A stretch of DNA of 64,000 bases from Arcticibacter svalbardensis MN12-7. GTDB taxonomy: Bacteria > Bacteroidota > Bacteroidia > Sphingobacteriales > Sphingobacteriaceae. Within the stretch, counting starts at the first letter, position 1. Each line of letters begins with the position of its first letter. Shown here piece after piece: positions 17,271 through 26,736 of the stretch. Position numbers and translations under genes: made by a program. The stretch lies in assembly GCF_000403135.1 (NCBI RefSeq), contig NZ_AQPN01000103.1, forward strand, positions 1 through 64,000, in the 5' to 3' direction. The notes beneath the pieces are model-generated. The model made no database searches. It saw only the letters and a program-made list of their open reading frames with translations, and was not told where the DNA came from.

Positions 17271-18433
17271 TACCAGTTACAAAACCCTTTCTTCCTAAAG
17301 TAAAAGAATACGATGATTACGTAAATAGCATTTGGGAACGTCAATGGCTCACAAATAATGGCCCATTGGTGAATGAATTAGAGCTAAAATTGAAGGAGTA
17401 TCTTGATGTTAAACATCTACTCTATGTGTCGAATGGTACGATGGCTCTTCAGCTAGCGATAAAAGCCTTGGGATTGACGGGAGAAATTATTACCACTCCG
17501 TTTTCTTTTGTAGCGACTACCAGCAGTATTGTATGGCAGGGATGTACACCGGTTTTTACTGATATTGATCCGGAGACTTTTAACATTGATCCCCGAAAAA
17601 TAGAAGAAGCGATTACACCGGAAACATCCGCTATAGTGGCTACACATGTATATGGCAATCCATGTGATATTGATGCCATCCAAGCTATTGCGTCGCGGCA
17701 TAATATAAAAGTGATTTATGATGCGGCGCATTGTTTTGGCACCAAATATAAAAACAGGTCTGTGTATGAGTATGGCGATATCAGTACCACTAGTTTTCAT
17801 GCTACTAAGTTGTTTCATAGTATTGAAGGGGGAGCTGTGTTTACTCAATGTCCTGAGTTACTAAAGAAAATGGCTTTTATGCGAAATTTCGGACATAATG
17901 GTCCCAACGAGTTTACTGAGTTAGGCATCAATGCTAAAAATTCAGAATTCCATGCCGCTATGGGGTTATGTAACTTAAAACATGTGGATGAAATATTAGA
18001 AAAAAGGAAAAAGTTGTCTTTGTATTATTGGCAAAAGTTACAGTATCTGCAAGCAAAGTATCCCCGTCTTAATAATGATCTTGATTACAACTATGCTTAT
18101 TTCCCTGTGCTTTTTGATACAAAGGAGTTGATGCAACAGTGTTTAACCGCTTTAGAGGGCGAAAAGATTTATTGCCGCCGATATTTCTACCCTTCATTGG
18201 CATCCTTGCCTTACGTAAATTATACCTTTTTGCCTGTTTGTGAGTCTGTTGTAGAACGAATACTCTGTTTGCCGCTTTATCATACACTGACGTTTTCTGA
18301 CCTGGACCTCATTACAAGAATCATATTAAGGGTTCAGAATTACTTGCCTGATCAAACTATAAAGGAAGAAGTTCCGATTGCTATTGCACAAGAGATAGTC
18401 AGAATGTTATATACTGTAAATGGAAAAGTTTAA
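17267..18433 (+). CDS. DegT/DnrJ/EryC1/StrS-family sugar aminotransferase
   Basis: A 388-residue fold-type-I PLP enzyme. Substrate/PLP features include SNGTMALQLAIKALG near 57, ITTPFSFVATTSS near 80, YDAAHCFG near 163 (the Asp that pairs with the pyridine nitrogen) and the Schiff-base lysine in FHATKLFHSIEGG near 186. Family members transaminate nucleotide-linked 4-keto-6-deoxysugars (for example VioA/FdtB types on dTDP-sugars). No dTDP-rhamnose-type genes are in the window, while a UDP-GlcNAc 4,6-dehydratase-like gene is at 40332, so the donor may be UDP-linked. The start overlaps the flippase gene by 4 bp. Exact sugar unknown. Confidence 0.9.
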   Translation: MIPVTKPFLPKVKEYDDYVNSIWERQWLTNNGPLVNELELKLKEYLDVKHLLYVSNGTMALQLAIKALGLTGEIITTPFSFVATTSSIVWQGCTPVFTDIDPETFNIDPRKIEEAITPETSAIVATHVYGNPCDIDAIQAIASRHNIKVIYDAAHCFGTKYKNRSVYEYGDISTTSFHATKLFHSIEGGAVFTQCPELLKKMAFMRNFGHNGPNEFTELGINAKNSEFHAAMGLCNLKHVDEILEKRKKLSLYYWQKLQYLQAKYPRLNNDLDYNYAYFPVLFDTKELMQQCLTALEGEKIYCRRYFYPSLASLPYVNYTFLPVCESVVERILCLPLYHTLTFSDLDLITRIILRVQNYLPDQTIKEEVPIAIAQEIVRMLYTVNGKV

Positions 18434-18472
18434 TAAATAGGGTGCCCCTTTGGTTGTCATAAAGGAAATAAA

Positions 18473-19330
18473 ATGAAGAATTTTGAAATAGTGATGAGTA
18501 TATGTTGTATCTCATATAATCATGAAAAATACATCAAACAGGCATTAGATAGTTTTCTAATGCAGATTACCGATTTTAAGTTTGAAATAATTATTGGAGA
18601 AGATTGTTCTACGGACCAGACCAGGGCTATTATAGAATCATATTGCCAAAGATATCCCGATATCATCCATCTTTTAGTTAGCGATAGCAATGTTGGAGCA
18701 ATAAAAAACCAGGTGAGAGTTATTAATAAAGCAAAAGGGAAATATATTGCAATGTGTGACGGCGATGATTATTGGAGTGACCCTTTAAAGTTGCAAAAAC
18801 AGGTTGATTTTATGGAAAGTCACCCGCAACATGCGATTTGCTGCCATTATACTAAAGTTATAGATGAGCAAGGGAAGCTTGTATATGTAAATACAAAACC
18901 TGAAGTACTGGAGTTTGCTTTTGAAGATGTTTTATTAGGGAAAAAGGAAGAAACAAGGATCTGTTCCCTGGTGGCTAGAAATAACGGCTGGGTAAAAGAA
19001 ATCGGTATGGAAGATTGGTACTATAAGACCTTCGGAACAGACACGCTTTTTAAACTGTATATCATGGCCTGGACAAATGGAAAGATCTATGTATTACCTG
19101 AAGTGATGGCTGTGTATCGTTTACATCGGGGAGGTATATGGAGCCTGATAGATGGGAAAGTTAGAAAGGGCAGAATGATTAGTGACTTTAATGTAATAAT
19201 CAACAACTTTCGTTATTCATCCATTTCTAAAAAGGAATTGCTAAAAATGTACATTTCCCAGTATCTGCTATTTGATATGTGGAATTTAAATATATCGAAG
19301 GCATACCATACGTTGACCAAGCTAATCTAG
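18473..19330 (+). CDS. Family 2 (GT-A) glycosyltransferase
   Basis: A 285-residue inverting glycosyltransferase. The N-terminal Rossmann-like nucleotide-sugar domain reads VMSICCISYNHEKYIKQALD, then FEIIIGEDCSTDQT. The metal-binding DXD-type motif is MCDGDDYWSDP near 97. DWYYKTFGTDT near 180 is a common feature of this subgroup. No membrane segment is seen, so it acts at the cytoplasmic face on the lipid-linked repeat unit. Donor and acceptor cannot be deduced. Confidence 0.92.
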   Translation: MKNFEIVMSICCISYNHEKYIKQALDSFLMQITDFKFEIIIGEDCSTDQTRAIIESYCQRYPDIIHLLVSDSNVGAIKNQVRVINKAKGKYIAMCDGDDYWSDPLKLQKQVDFMESHPQHAICCHYTKVIDEQGKLVYVNTKPEVLEFAFEDVLLGKKEETRICSLVARNNGWVKEIGMEDWYYKTFGTDTLFKLYIMAWTNGKIYVLPEVMAVYRLHRGGIWSLIDGKVRKGRMISDFNVIINNFRYSSISKKELLKMYISQYLLFDMWNLNISKAYHTLTKLI

Positions 19331-19372
19331 GAGAACAAACCCTTGACAGATTATTAATTCTCAAATGTAGAA

Positions 19373-20467
19373 ATGAAAGGCAAGCTGTTTTTTGTGATCA
19401 ATACGTTGCAAGGTGGAGGAGCAGAGCGTGTTGTAAGTACGCTTGCGGGTAATTTACAACAGCGTAACTTTGCTGTTCATATCATTTGCCTTAACTATGC
19501 TGAATCATCTTATAAAATCCCTCCGGAAATTAAAGTTGTTTATTTGGTAAGCCGAAGGGGGGAGAGTGTGTTTTACAGGTTGTATTATGCGGGACTTACT
19601 GGGTTTAAATTAGTAAACCTCTTAATTACTGAAAAACCAAATACTGTGATTTCTTTTATGACCAGTGCTAATTTGTGGACCGGAATTACATGCCTTTTGA
19701 CACGCACTCCTTATATTGTATCAGAAAGAACAACTCCTGACCATACGCTTAACCAATTTGGAAGGTTTCTTAAATGCGCCACTTTTGTTATTTACAGTAA
19801 GGCTAAAGCCGTAGTGCTTCCTTCCCGAGGGATAGCATTAGCATTGAAAAAGATTAAAGCATTTCAACATCTTACTAATTTAGTAGTCATAAAAAATCCG
19901 GTTACTAGTTTTACGTCTTTTTCCAAACAAAGAGTTCATTCCTCGAAATTTATATTAGGAGTTGGCCGGTTATCATACGAAAAAGGCTTTGACCAGTTAA
20001 TTGAGGCTTATGCAAATATAAAGTCAACCGATACCGATTTACTGATCGCTGGGGAAGGGATAGAATTAGAATCGCTTCGGAAACAGGTTGATTTGCTTCA
20101 ATTGGGTGCCAGCGTGCAATTGATAGGATCAAAGTCAAATTTACAAGATTATTATCATCAGGCAGAAGTGTTTGTCCTGCCATCAAGAGAAGAAGGCTAT
20201 CCAAATGCATTAATTGAAGCGATGAGCGTAGGTTGCCCCAGTATCGCAATGGACTGTGAATTTGGCCCCTCAGAAATCATTAATCATGGCAAAAATGGTT
20301 TATTGATCCAGGATAAGAATATAAAAAAAATGTCGGAATCTATTTTTAAGGTGTTATCTGACCCTGTTCTGAAAGCTAAATTAGCTGCTAACGCCCGATT
20401 AATTAATCATACCAATGCGCTGGATATTATTTCCGCTAAATGGGAAAAAATAATCGTGGATCTATAA
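19373..20467 (+). CDS. Family 4 (GT-B) glycosyltransferase
   Basis: A 364-residue retaining glycosyltransferase. The N-terminal domain begins LFFVINTLQGGGAERVVSTL, a motif typical of GT4 enzymes. The C-terminal GT1-type domain has GVGRLSYEKGFDQLIEAYA near 197 and the EX7E donor-binding motif in EEGYPNALIEAMSVG near 272. It resembles N-acetylgalactosaminyl/glucosaminyl transferases of the PglH/PglJ kind, but specificity is only a guess. Confidence 0.92.
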   Translation: MKGKLFFVINTLQGGGAERVVSTLAGNLQQRNFAVHIICLNYAESSYKIPPEIKVVYLVSRRGESVFYRLYYAGLTGFKLVNLLITEKPNTVISFMTSANLWTGITCLLTRTPYIVSERTTPDHTLNQFGRFLKCATFVIYSKAKAVVLPSRGIALALKKIKAFQHLTNLVVIKNPVTSFTSFSKQRVHSSKFILGVGRLSYEKGFDQLIEAYANIKSTDTDLLIAGEGIELESLRKQVDLLQLGASVQLIGSKSNLQDYYHQAEVFVLPSREEGYPNALIEAMSVGCPSIAMDCEFGPSEIINHGKNGLLIQDKNIKKMSESIFKVLSDPVLKAKLAANARLINHTNALDIISAKWEKIIVDL

Positions 20468-20606
20468 ATCCTAAAATGCAAACTTTTCTAATCTGTTTAA
20501 AACCTGTACAATAGACTGGCCCTCGTCATTTATTTGAATAGTTACCGAGAGAATACTGATCGTGAGTGCAGTATCAAGTATTGTGGAATCTACAAAAATC
20601 AACCCT

Positions 20607-21848
20607 ATGAATATTCCCTTTTCTCCACCATTTATTGATCAATCCGTGATTGATCAGGTAGTTGATACGCTCCATTCAAAATGGATCACTTCGGGACCGA
20701 AAGTTAAGGCTCTGGAAACAGAGATTATGAACTTGACCGGTTCTAAGGCAGCGGTATGTGTAAATTCCTGGACTTCAGGCGCAATCATGATGTTGAAATG
20801 GTTTGGTGTGAAAGAAGGAGATGAAGTAATTGTTCCTGCTTATTCTTATTGTGCGACTGCTTTATGCGTTTTGAACTGCGGAGCAACACCTGTAATGGTG
20901 GATGTACTGGACGATTTTACAATAGATCCCAAAAAGATAAAAAAGGCCATAACAAGTAAAACGAAGGCCATTTTAGCTGTCGATATTGCTGGATGGCCTT
21001 GTCACTACGATAGTATCAATAAACTGATCAGAGATCCTGATATTAATAAACTGTTTGTTCCTGAGTCTGAAAAACAAGCAGCTATGGGCAGAATAATTTT
21101 GATTGCTGATGCTGCTCATTCCATTGGAGCTATCTATAAAGGCGTCCCTTCGGCTCAAAAAAGCGATATTGCTATTTTTTCTTTCCATGCTGTGAAAAAT
21201 ATTACTACAGCTGAAGGTGGATGCATCTGTCTGAATCTTCCTGTTATCTTTAATAATAAAGATGAATACAATTTTCTAAAGATCTTTTCCCTCAACGGAC
21301 AGAATAGAGATGCCTTCGCTAAAGCAATGGGTGCCAACTGGAGATACGACATCTTGTTTAAAGGTCTAAAAATCAATATGCCAGACATTTGTGCGGCAGT
21401 AGGACTCGCTCAGATTAGGCAATATCCAACACTTTTATTGCCGCTCAGAAAAAAAATTGCCATGAAGTATTGCCGCATGTTTAGCATGTTTCCCTGGTTT
21501 ATCCCTCCTGCATTGAAAGATCGAAATAGAGAATCCTCTTATCATTTGTTTCCTTTAAGGGTTAAAGGTATTACTGAAGCCGAAAGGGATGAGATAATTG
21601 ACTTCTTATTAAGTAAAGGCATAGTGGTGAATGTGCATTTTATACCCATGCCCATGCTTACGTACTTTAAAAGTATTGGATATGATATTGAAGATTATCC
21701 GAATAGCTACAAGCAATATTCATGCGAAATATCATTGCCCATTTATCCGCAGTTAACGAATGTGGAGGTTGATTATATTATAGAAAATACGATAGAAGCG
21801 GTTCAACTGCATTTGGAGAAAAGTAATTTAATAGAAATTGCATCTTAA
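20607..21848 (+). CDS. DegT/DnrJ/EryC1/StrS-family aminotransferase (PglE/WbpE-like)
   Basis: The ATG at 20607 (MNIPFSPPFIDQ) matches the usual start of the family and is preferred over a GTG 15 codons upstream at 20562. It encodes 413 residues. Features are GWITSGP-like KWITSGPKVKALE, VIVPAYSYCATALC, IADAAHSIG (pyridine-binding Asp) and the Schiff-base lysine in FSFHAVKNITTAEGG. Relatives convert UDP-4-keto-6-deoxy-sugars to 4-amino sugars (PglE) or 3-keto sugars to 3-amino sugars (WbpE). With the PglF-like dehydratase at 40332 and the GNAT at 38692 it could make a UDP-4-amino-6-deoxysugar. It abuts the initiating transferase gene without a gap, which supports its making that enzyme's substrate. 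Confidence 0.9.
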   Translation: MNIPFSPPFIDQSVIDQVVDTLHSKWITSGPKVKALETEIMNLTGSKAAVCVNSWTSGAIMMLKWFGVKEGDEVIVPAYSYCATALCVLNCGATPVMVDVLDDFTIDPKKIKKAITSKTKAILAVDIAGWPCHYDSINKLIRDPDINKLFVPESEKQAAMGRIILIADAAHSIGAIYKGVPSAQKSDIAIFSFHAVKNITTAEGGCICLNLPVIFNNKDEYNFLKIFSLNGQNRDAFAKAMGANWRYDILFKGLKINMPDICAAVGLAQIRQYPTLLLPLRKKIAMKYCRMFSMFPWFIPPALKDRNRESSYHLFPLRVKGITEAERDEIIDFLLSKGIVVNVHFIPMPMLTYFKSIGYDIEDYPNSYKQYSCEISLPIYPQLTNVEVDYIIENTIEAVQLHLEKSNLIEIAS

Positions 21849-22457
21849 ATGAAAGTCATGAGTAGTAAAAGAGTTTTTGATGTGCTGTTTTCGTTGTTAG
21901 GAATCATGTTGCTGATCCCTTTATTTGTACTGGTATCAATCTGTATCATGATAGATTCAAAAGGAGGGGTCCTGTATCGTCAAACCAGAATTGGACGCAA
22001 TAATGCAGCCTTCAGCTTATTGAAATTCAGGACTATGCGAATAGGTGCTGATCAGGCAGGAGAGTTGACAATCGGTCTCCGTGATAGTAGAATTACCCCA
22101 TTCGGATATTTTTTAAGAAAATACAAGATTGATGAACTGCCTCAATTGTTTAATATTTTAATCGGAGAAATGAGTTTTGTAGGGCCAAGGCCTGAGGTAA
22201 GCAAATATGTAAACCTATACGATGTACAGCAACAGCGGGTTTTAAGTGTAAAGCCGGGAATAACAGACTGGGCCTCTATTACTTATATAAATGAAAATCA
22301 GCTATTAGCAACATCAGCAAATCCTGAAACCTTCTATATCGAACAGGTGATCCCTGATAAGATTAAACAAAATTTAAAATATGTTGACCATCATAATTTT
22401 TGGATAGATATGAAGATCATCCTGTTAACTCTAAAGAATATTATGTTTAACCGCTAA
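21849..22457 (+). CDS. Initiating phosphoglycosyltransferase (PglC/WbaP-type sugar transferase)
   Basis: A 202-residue bacterial sugar transferase of the monotopic PGT class. It has a single hydrophobic re-entrant segment (about 11-33), the catalytic region GVLYRQTRIGRNNAAFSLLK then FRTM, DELPQLFNILIGEMSFVGPR and PEV. Its short length matches PglC rather than the longer WbaP or WcaJ forms with extra membrane helices. It transfers a phospho-sugar (likely a di-N-acetylated or 4-amino-6-deoxy sugar) to undecaprenyl phosphate to start the repeat unit. Its ATG directly follows the aminotransferase stop codon, with an internal ATG four codons later. Confidence 0.93.
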   Translation: MKVMSSKRVFDVLFSLLGIMLLIPLFVLVSICIMIDSKGGVLYRQTRIGRNNAAFSLLKFRTMRIGADQAGELTIGLRDSRITPFGYFLRKYKIDELPQLFNILIGEMSFVGPRPEVSKYVNLYDVQQQRVLSVKPGITDWASITYINENQLLATSANPETFYIEQVIPDKIKQNLKYVDHHNFWIDMKIILLTLKNIMFNR

Positions 22458-22491
22458 TTGTTTAGAAAATTCTATTGTACTGAACTGCTTT

Positions 22492-23568
22492 ATGAAAAAA
22501 ATTAAAATATTAGATTGGCCAGCCCAGCGGTTTTACTGCGAAACACATCCCTTTTATCGTTGGAAAGAACAACTTAAGGAAAGAGGATATGAGGTAAAAT
22601 GCTATCATAATCACTTACATAAAGAGTTGAAAGAAGCTGATTATTTAATTCTACATTCCCGTTATTTTAATCCCGGATGGCAAAGTATTCATGATCGTAA
22701 TCAGCAAAATGAAGAAGAGCTGATTGCATATCTTCTTCAAATAAAAAAGGCGAATGGAAAGCTGATCTGGTTTGATGCTGCAGACTCTTCTGGTTCAAGT
22801 GATTTTCCAATTATTCCTTTTATCGATGTCTTTTTAAAAAAGCAAATTCTAAAAGACAAGGAATATTATACAGTCCCTCATGTAAATAATAATTTGAGAA
22901 TATGGATTGATCGTGATGAGTTTGGCACTTCATCGTTTCAGCCATGCCCTGTAAACCAGCTTCATAAAATAAAAGTGGGATGGAATTTAGGATTGAATGA
23001 CTATCGTTATTTTGGTTACAAGATGAGCAGGTTAAGCAATTATTTAAATTACAGCTTATACCCGATTAAGTTTAGTCAGGTTGCCGAAACCAGACCTTTG
23101 GATTTAACCTTTAGAGGTACCATTCACTATGAAAAAAGCGGACCAGACAGGGTATCAGAACAACGAAACAAAGTGCTGACCTATCTGAAGAATGTGAGCA
23201 TGAAGGTTGCAAGCGGACCAGTAATACCAAAAAAAAGCTATTGGAAAGAGTTACGAAACTCAAAGTTATGTATTAGTCCTTTTGGATGGGGAGAAGTTTG
23301 TTACCGTGACTTTGAATCATTTATTTCAGGAGCATTGCTTATTAAACCATCTATGGATCATTTGATTACTTATCCGGATATGTACGTTCCTAATGAAACT
23401 TATATTTCTGTTAAATGGAATCTGGACGATTTGCCTGAAAAACTAGAACATATTAAAAATAATTTTTCAGACTACAAGCACATTGCCATCCATGGACAGG
23501 AAAGGTATAAAAAAGTGGTGAATGATCCTGAAACATTCATTAATACGCTCTTAAGCGCTATCAATTGA
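22492..23568 (+). CDS. Divergent glycosyltransferase (GT-B-like, Glyco_trans_1_2 type)
   Basis: A 358-residue soluble protein. I do not recognise a close family. The C-terminal third carries LCISPFGWGEVCYRDFESFI then SGALLIKP, which resembles the donor-binding region of family-1/exostosin-like transferases, where an acidic residue (here Glu) contacts the nucleotide sugar. The N-terminal half begins KIKILDWPAQRFYCETHPFY and contains YLILHSRYF. No membrane segment or signal peptide is seen. The neighbours (initiating transferase and polymerase) support a role as a repeat-unit transferase. Confidence 0.7.
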   Translation: MKKIKILDWPAQRFYCETHPFYRWKEQLKERGYEVKCYHNHLHKELKEADYLILHSRYFNPGWQSIHDRNQQNEEELIAYLLQIKKANGKLIWFDAADSSGSSDFPIIPFIDVFLKKQILKDKEYYTVPHVNNNLRIWIDRDEFGTSSFQPCPVNQLHKIKVGWNLGLNDYRYFGYKMSRLSNYLNYSLYPIKFSQVAETRPLDLTFRGTIHYEKSGPDRVSEQRNKVLTYLKNVSMKVASGPVIPKKSYWKELRNSKLCISPFGWGEVCYRDFESFISGALLIKPSMDHLITYPDMYVPNETYISVKWNLDDLPEKLEHIKNNFSDYKHIAIHGQERYKKVVNDPETFINTLLSAIN

Positions 23569-23616
23569 ACCTCTTAATTAGAAACACTTCTATTTAATTG
23601 ACTTATTAACATTGTA

Positions 23617-24816
23617 ATGAAACTATTGGTTATACTCATGATTTTTTATCTGTATGCATTAACATACGGAGTTTTCATGACTGAAATTTTTAGAATACCA
23701 GCTCCTTTACTGTTTTGCTTTCCCCTTATCATTTTGTATAAAGAGAAAAGTGATCATTTTTACTATTGGAAAGAACTGTTTGTTTTAATTGCTTCAGTTT
23801 TTTGCTACTATATCATAGGGTCATCAGACTATAGGACTTTTATTGCAACCTTTATCAGCATGGTTATTTGTGTTTGTTATTTTAATTATTTTGTAAATAC
23901 GAACAAGAGCCGGTTTAATTATTCCATACTCATCTTTTACCTGCTTCTTACATTCTCTGCTGTAGTAATGGTTTTGAATCATTTTTATCCTCAGATGAAT
24001 AATGTGAGGGAGTTAATTATGAATGAAATGGTGTTACAAAGTCCTTCGGGTATTGCCATTTCACAATTTACTTTTGGATATCAGCTAGCCGCTTTAGTAT
24101 CATTTGCTGTGATCTATACAATCGTTTTCCATCAGCCATTCTATATCAAGATATTCGTTTTTCTAACATGTCTGTTATTTATTTATTTGGGCATGCAACG
24201 CTCTGTTTTTATCACTTTTGCCTGTTCTATTACACTTTTTTCATTGCTGTATTATCGCTACAAAGCTATTTTTATCATTGGAATTGCTATTTGTACCAGC
24301 CTTTTATTTTATAATTATGTATTGAAAGACAGTTCGGATAATAAGAATAATATCCTAAGTAAAAATGAGAATAATGACCCTGAGTTTAACCGTTCCGGAC
24401 TGGTTGCAGAGAACCTCAGGATTTACGCAGATTATCCCTTAGGCTTGGTGTTTTATGGTAAAAGCTGGGGTGACGTAATATATAGGAACCGAGTGTTTTC
24501 ATCTGGTATCACCTCACACAACGCCTATCTGATGTTTATCACTTACCTGGGGCCTTTCTTAGGATTAGCGCTATTATTAGCCGTATACAGCAAAATTGTG
24601 CGAATAGGTTTTGCTGCTTTAAAGCAAATTCGGCTAAAGGAAAATGCGATGCTCATATGTTTATGCTTTTCATTTCTGGCAATTTCAATTAATGCGCTAT
24701 CTCATAATGCCTGGTTGATCAGTGCAGATGGACCTACTTTATTTTTATACATCAGTATTCTTCATCTCAACAAGATTATGCCTTTGGAAAAGGAGCAAGC
24801 TAAATTGGAAATTTAA
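23617..24816 (+). CDS. Wzy-like O-antigen/EPS polymerase
   Basis: A 399-residue integral membrane protein with about ten hydrophobic segments and a larger polar loop (about 225-300) before the last helices. The motif SHNAYLMFITYLG near 304 and the loop containing AENLRIYADYPLGLVFYGKS fit the Wzy_C/O-antigen ligase superfamily. Such sequences are poorly conserved, so the call rests on topology and context: one flippase, one Wzc, one initiating transferase and this one polymerase-like gene in the same locus. It would join flipped repeat units in the periplasm. Confidence 0.82.
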   Translation: MKLLVILMIFYLYALTYGVFMTEIFRIPAPLLFCFPLIILYKEKSDHFYYWKELFVLIASVFCYYIIGSSDYRTFIATFISMVICVCYFNYFVNTNKSRFNYSILIFYLLLTFSAVVMVLNHFYPQMNNVRELIMNEMVLQSPSGIAISQFTFGYQLAALVSFAVIYTIVFHQPFYIKIFVFLTCLLFIYLGMQRSVFITFACSITLFSLLYYRYKAIFIIGIAICTSLLFYNYVLKDSSDNKNNILSKNENNDPEFNRSGLVAENLRIYADYPLGLVFYGKSWGDVIYRNRVFSSGITSHNAYLMFITYLGPFLGLALLLAVYSKIVRIGFAALKQIRLKENAMLICLCFSFLAISINALSHNAWLISADGPTLFLYISILHLNKIMPLEKEQAKLEI

Positions 24817-24826
24817 ATCTTAATAT

Positions 24827-25615
24827 ATGCTATTTTCATTTGTTATACCAACCTATAATCGTGCTTTGAAAGTAAGCAGGGCAATTGAAAGTATCCTGAA
24901 TCAACCAGAATGGGCACTAACATCTGAGATCGTAGTAGTTGATGATGGTTCTACCGATAATACAGAAACATTACTTCAGAAATACATATTAAATAACCAG
25001 TTACGCTTAATTAAACACCCCTCTAACCGGGGAGTTGCAAATGCAAAAAATACAGGTATTTTAAATGCAAAGCATGAATATGTGGTCTTATTAGATTCAG
25101 ATGATCTATTGGAAGTTAATGGACTGAAATATTTAAACCAATTGATTTTGAATAACAGGTATGACATCGTTTTTTGTGGCACTAAGGTGTTGAAAAATAA
25201 TGCTTTGATGTATGATCCTGCCTTTTGGGGCATCAAGTCCTATACCGATATGCTGATTAACCCTGTTGGCGAATATTTGCCGGTATGCAAAACGCAATTG
25301 ATGCAAAAGAATTTACTTCGAAACCTGAGGGGTTATGAAAGTATTACCTGGCTAAGCATGGCAAAAGATGGATGTAAGGTCTATTATGATAAGGAGCCCC
25401 TTGTGCTTGTTGATGATCAGGGCGACGACCGTATTTCTGTACGTTTAAGCGGCATGAAAAATTCGGCACAAATGAGTGAGGGATATGCATTGTACTTAAA
25501 AGAATTTGGAGCAGACCTTAAACGACTTCATTATATGCTTTACCTGAAAATTAATTTCAAAATGATTTGTTACTCCTTAATGCGCTTTTACTTCCAAAAG
25601 AAAAACCAAAATTAA
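24827..25615 (+). CDS. Family 2 (GT-A) glycosyltransferase
   Basis: A 262-residue GT2 enzyme beginning at its catalytic domain: FSFVIPTYNRALKVSRAIES, then EIVVVDDGSTDNTETLL and the DXD-type VLLDSDDLLE near 87-96. It starts only 10 bp after the polymerase gene. It has no membrane helix and acts in the cytoplasm. The sugar transferred is unknown. Confidence 0.92.
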   Translation: MLFSFVIPTYNRALKVSRAIESILNQPEWALTSEIVVVDDGSTDNTETLLQKYILNNQLRLIKHPSNRGVANAKNTGILNAKHEYVVLLDSDDLLEVNGLKYLNQLILNNRYDIVFCGTKVLKNNALMYDPAFWGIKSYTDMLINPVGEYLPVCKTQLMQKNLLRNLRGYESITWLSMAKDGCKVYYDKEPLVLVDDQGDDRISVRLSGMKNSAQMSEGYALYLKEFGADLKRLHYMLYLKINFKMICYSLMRFYFQKKNQN

Positions 25616-25636
25616 AAAAATAGGATTCAAATTATA

Positions 25637-26692
25637 ATGAAAAAAAAGGTATTTTTTATTGTAAGTCATTTAGGAGCAGGAGGATCTGAAAGAGTATTCT
25701 GGCTTTTATCGCAATATTTTGATAAGTCATTTTATGAGGTAAGTTTGGTACTGCTCGACTCTAGAAATCCTTTTTTTTCCGCCGATATTGATGGTGTTAA
25801 TGTTATTAATCTAAATTCAATCCGCGCTTCCAATTCTTTTTTTAAACTACGAAGCTTAATAAAGGCAGTAAGACCTTATGCCATTTTCACAACAGGAGGC
25901 CATATTAACACATTACTTTCCTTTGTTTCTCTATTTGCACCTGTTCCTGTACTCATTGGCCGTGAATCAAATGTGATGAACATGACGGCTAAGCTAGGGG
26001 GACCAAAAGAGAAATTCTGGGACCTCTTTGTCCGGCTTACCTATTATAGGTTTAAAGTTGCCGTTTGCCAATCGAATGAAATTCATGATGCAATGGCCAA
26101 TTTGTATCATATTCCCATGCATAAGTTGGTGGTGATTCCAAATCCTGTCGTGTTAACCAGCCTTCAAAAAGTAGAAAAGGTCAGAGCAGGTAAAAAGCTT
26201 ATTCTGGTTGCCCGTTTGGCTATTGAGAAAGGAATAATCAGACTGCTTCATATTATAAAAAAGCTACCGGCAGATTATTCACTTACCATTGCAGGTGAAG
26301 GCCCTATGAAGGACGCCATTAAAAAAGAGATCAGTTTACTTCAACTCAGCGAGCGGGTACATGTGGTAGGCCTGATACCAGATATTTTAAATACGATCGT
26401 TAATCATGACCTGATGGTATTAACCTCTTTAACAGAAGGCTTCCCCAATGTGGTACTTGAATCTTTATCAGTAGGGATCCCTGTTGTCGCTTTTAGGGTA
26501 AGTGGCATTTCCGAAATGCTTCGCAACGATTTTAACGGGTATATCATCAACCAGGACGACCTGGATTCTTTTGCATCTCACATTGTTAAAGCCTGCAATA
26601 GAAAATGGGATTCTTTAGCTATTAAGGAAGATGTGAACAGCCGTTTTGGAGTTGAAAAAGTGGTTAAACAATATGAAGAATTGCTTGCATAA
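25637..26692 (+). CDS. Family 4 (GT-B) glycosyltransferase
   Basis: A 351-residue GT4 enzyme: FFIVSHLGAGGSERVFWLLS at the N-terminus, LILVARLAIEKGIIRLLHII near 190, and the EX7E motif TEGFPNVVLESLSVG near 277. It precedes an asparagine-synthase-like gene, and the same pairing is repeated downstream (28596 with 29703), giving two GT4-amidotransferase units in tandem. Confidence 0.92.
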   Translation: MKKKVFFIVSHLGAGGSERVFWLLSQYFDKSFYEVSLVLLDSRNPFFSADIDGVNVINLNSIRASNSFFKLRSLIKAVRPYAIFTTGGHINTLLSFVSLFAPVPVLIGRESNVMNMTAKLGGPKEKFWDLFVRLTYYRFKVAVCQSNEIHDAMANLYHIPMHKLVVIPNPVVLTSLQKVEKVRAGKKLILVARLAIEKGIIRLLHIIKKLPADYSLTIAGEGPMKDAIKKEISLLQLSERVHVVGLIPDILNTIVNHDLMVLTSLTEGFPNVVLESLSVGIPVVAFRVSGISEMLRNDFNGYIINQDDLDSFASHIVKACNRKWDSLAIKEDVNSRFGVEKVVKQYEELLA

Positions 26693-26736
26693 CTCCCTTT
26701 TGTAAAAATTGTCATCTTTTAAAATCATATAAGTGT

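Noticed and set aside
17453-17848. 131-residue minus-strand frame
   Set aside because: Antisense to the PLP aminotransferase; no recognisable motif and no independent context.
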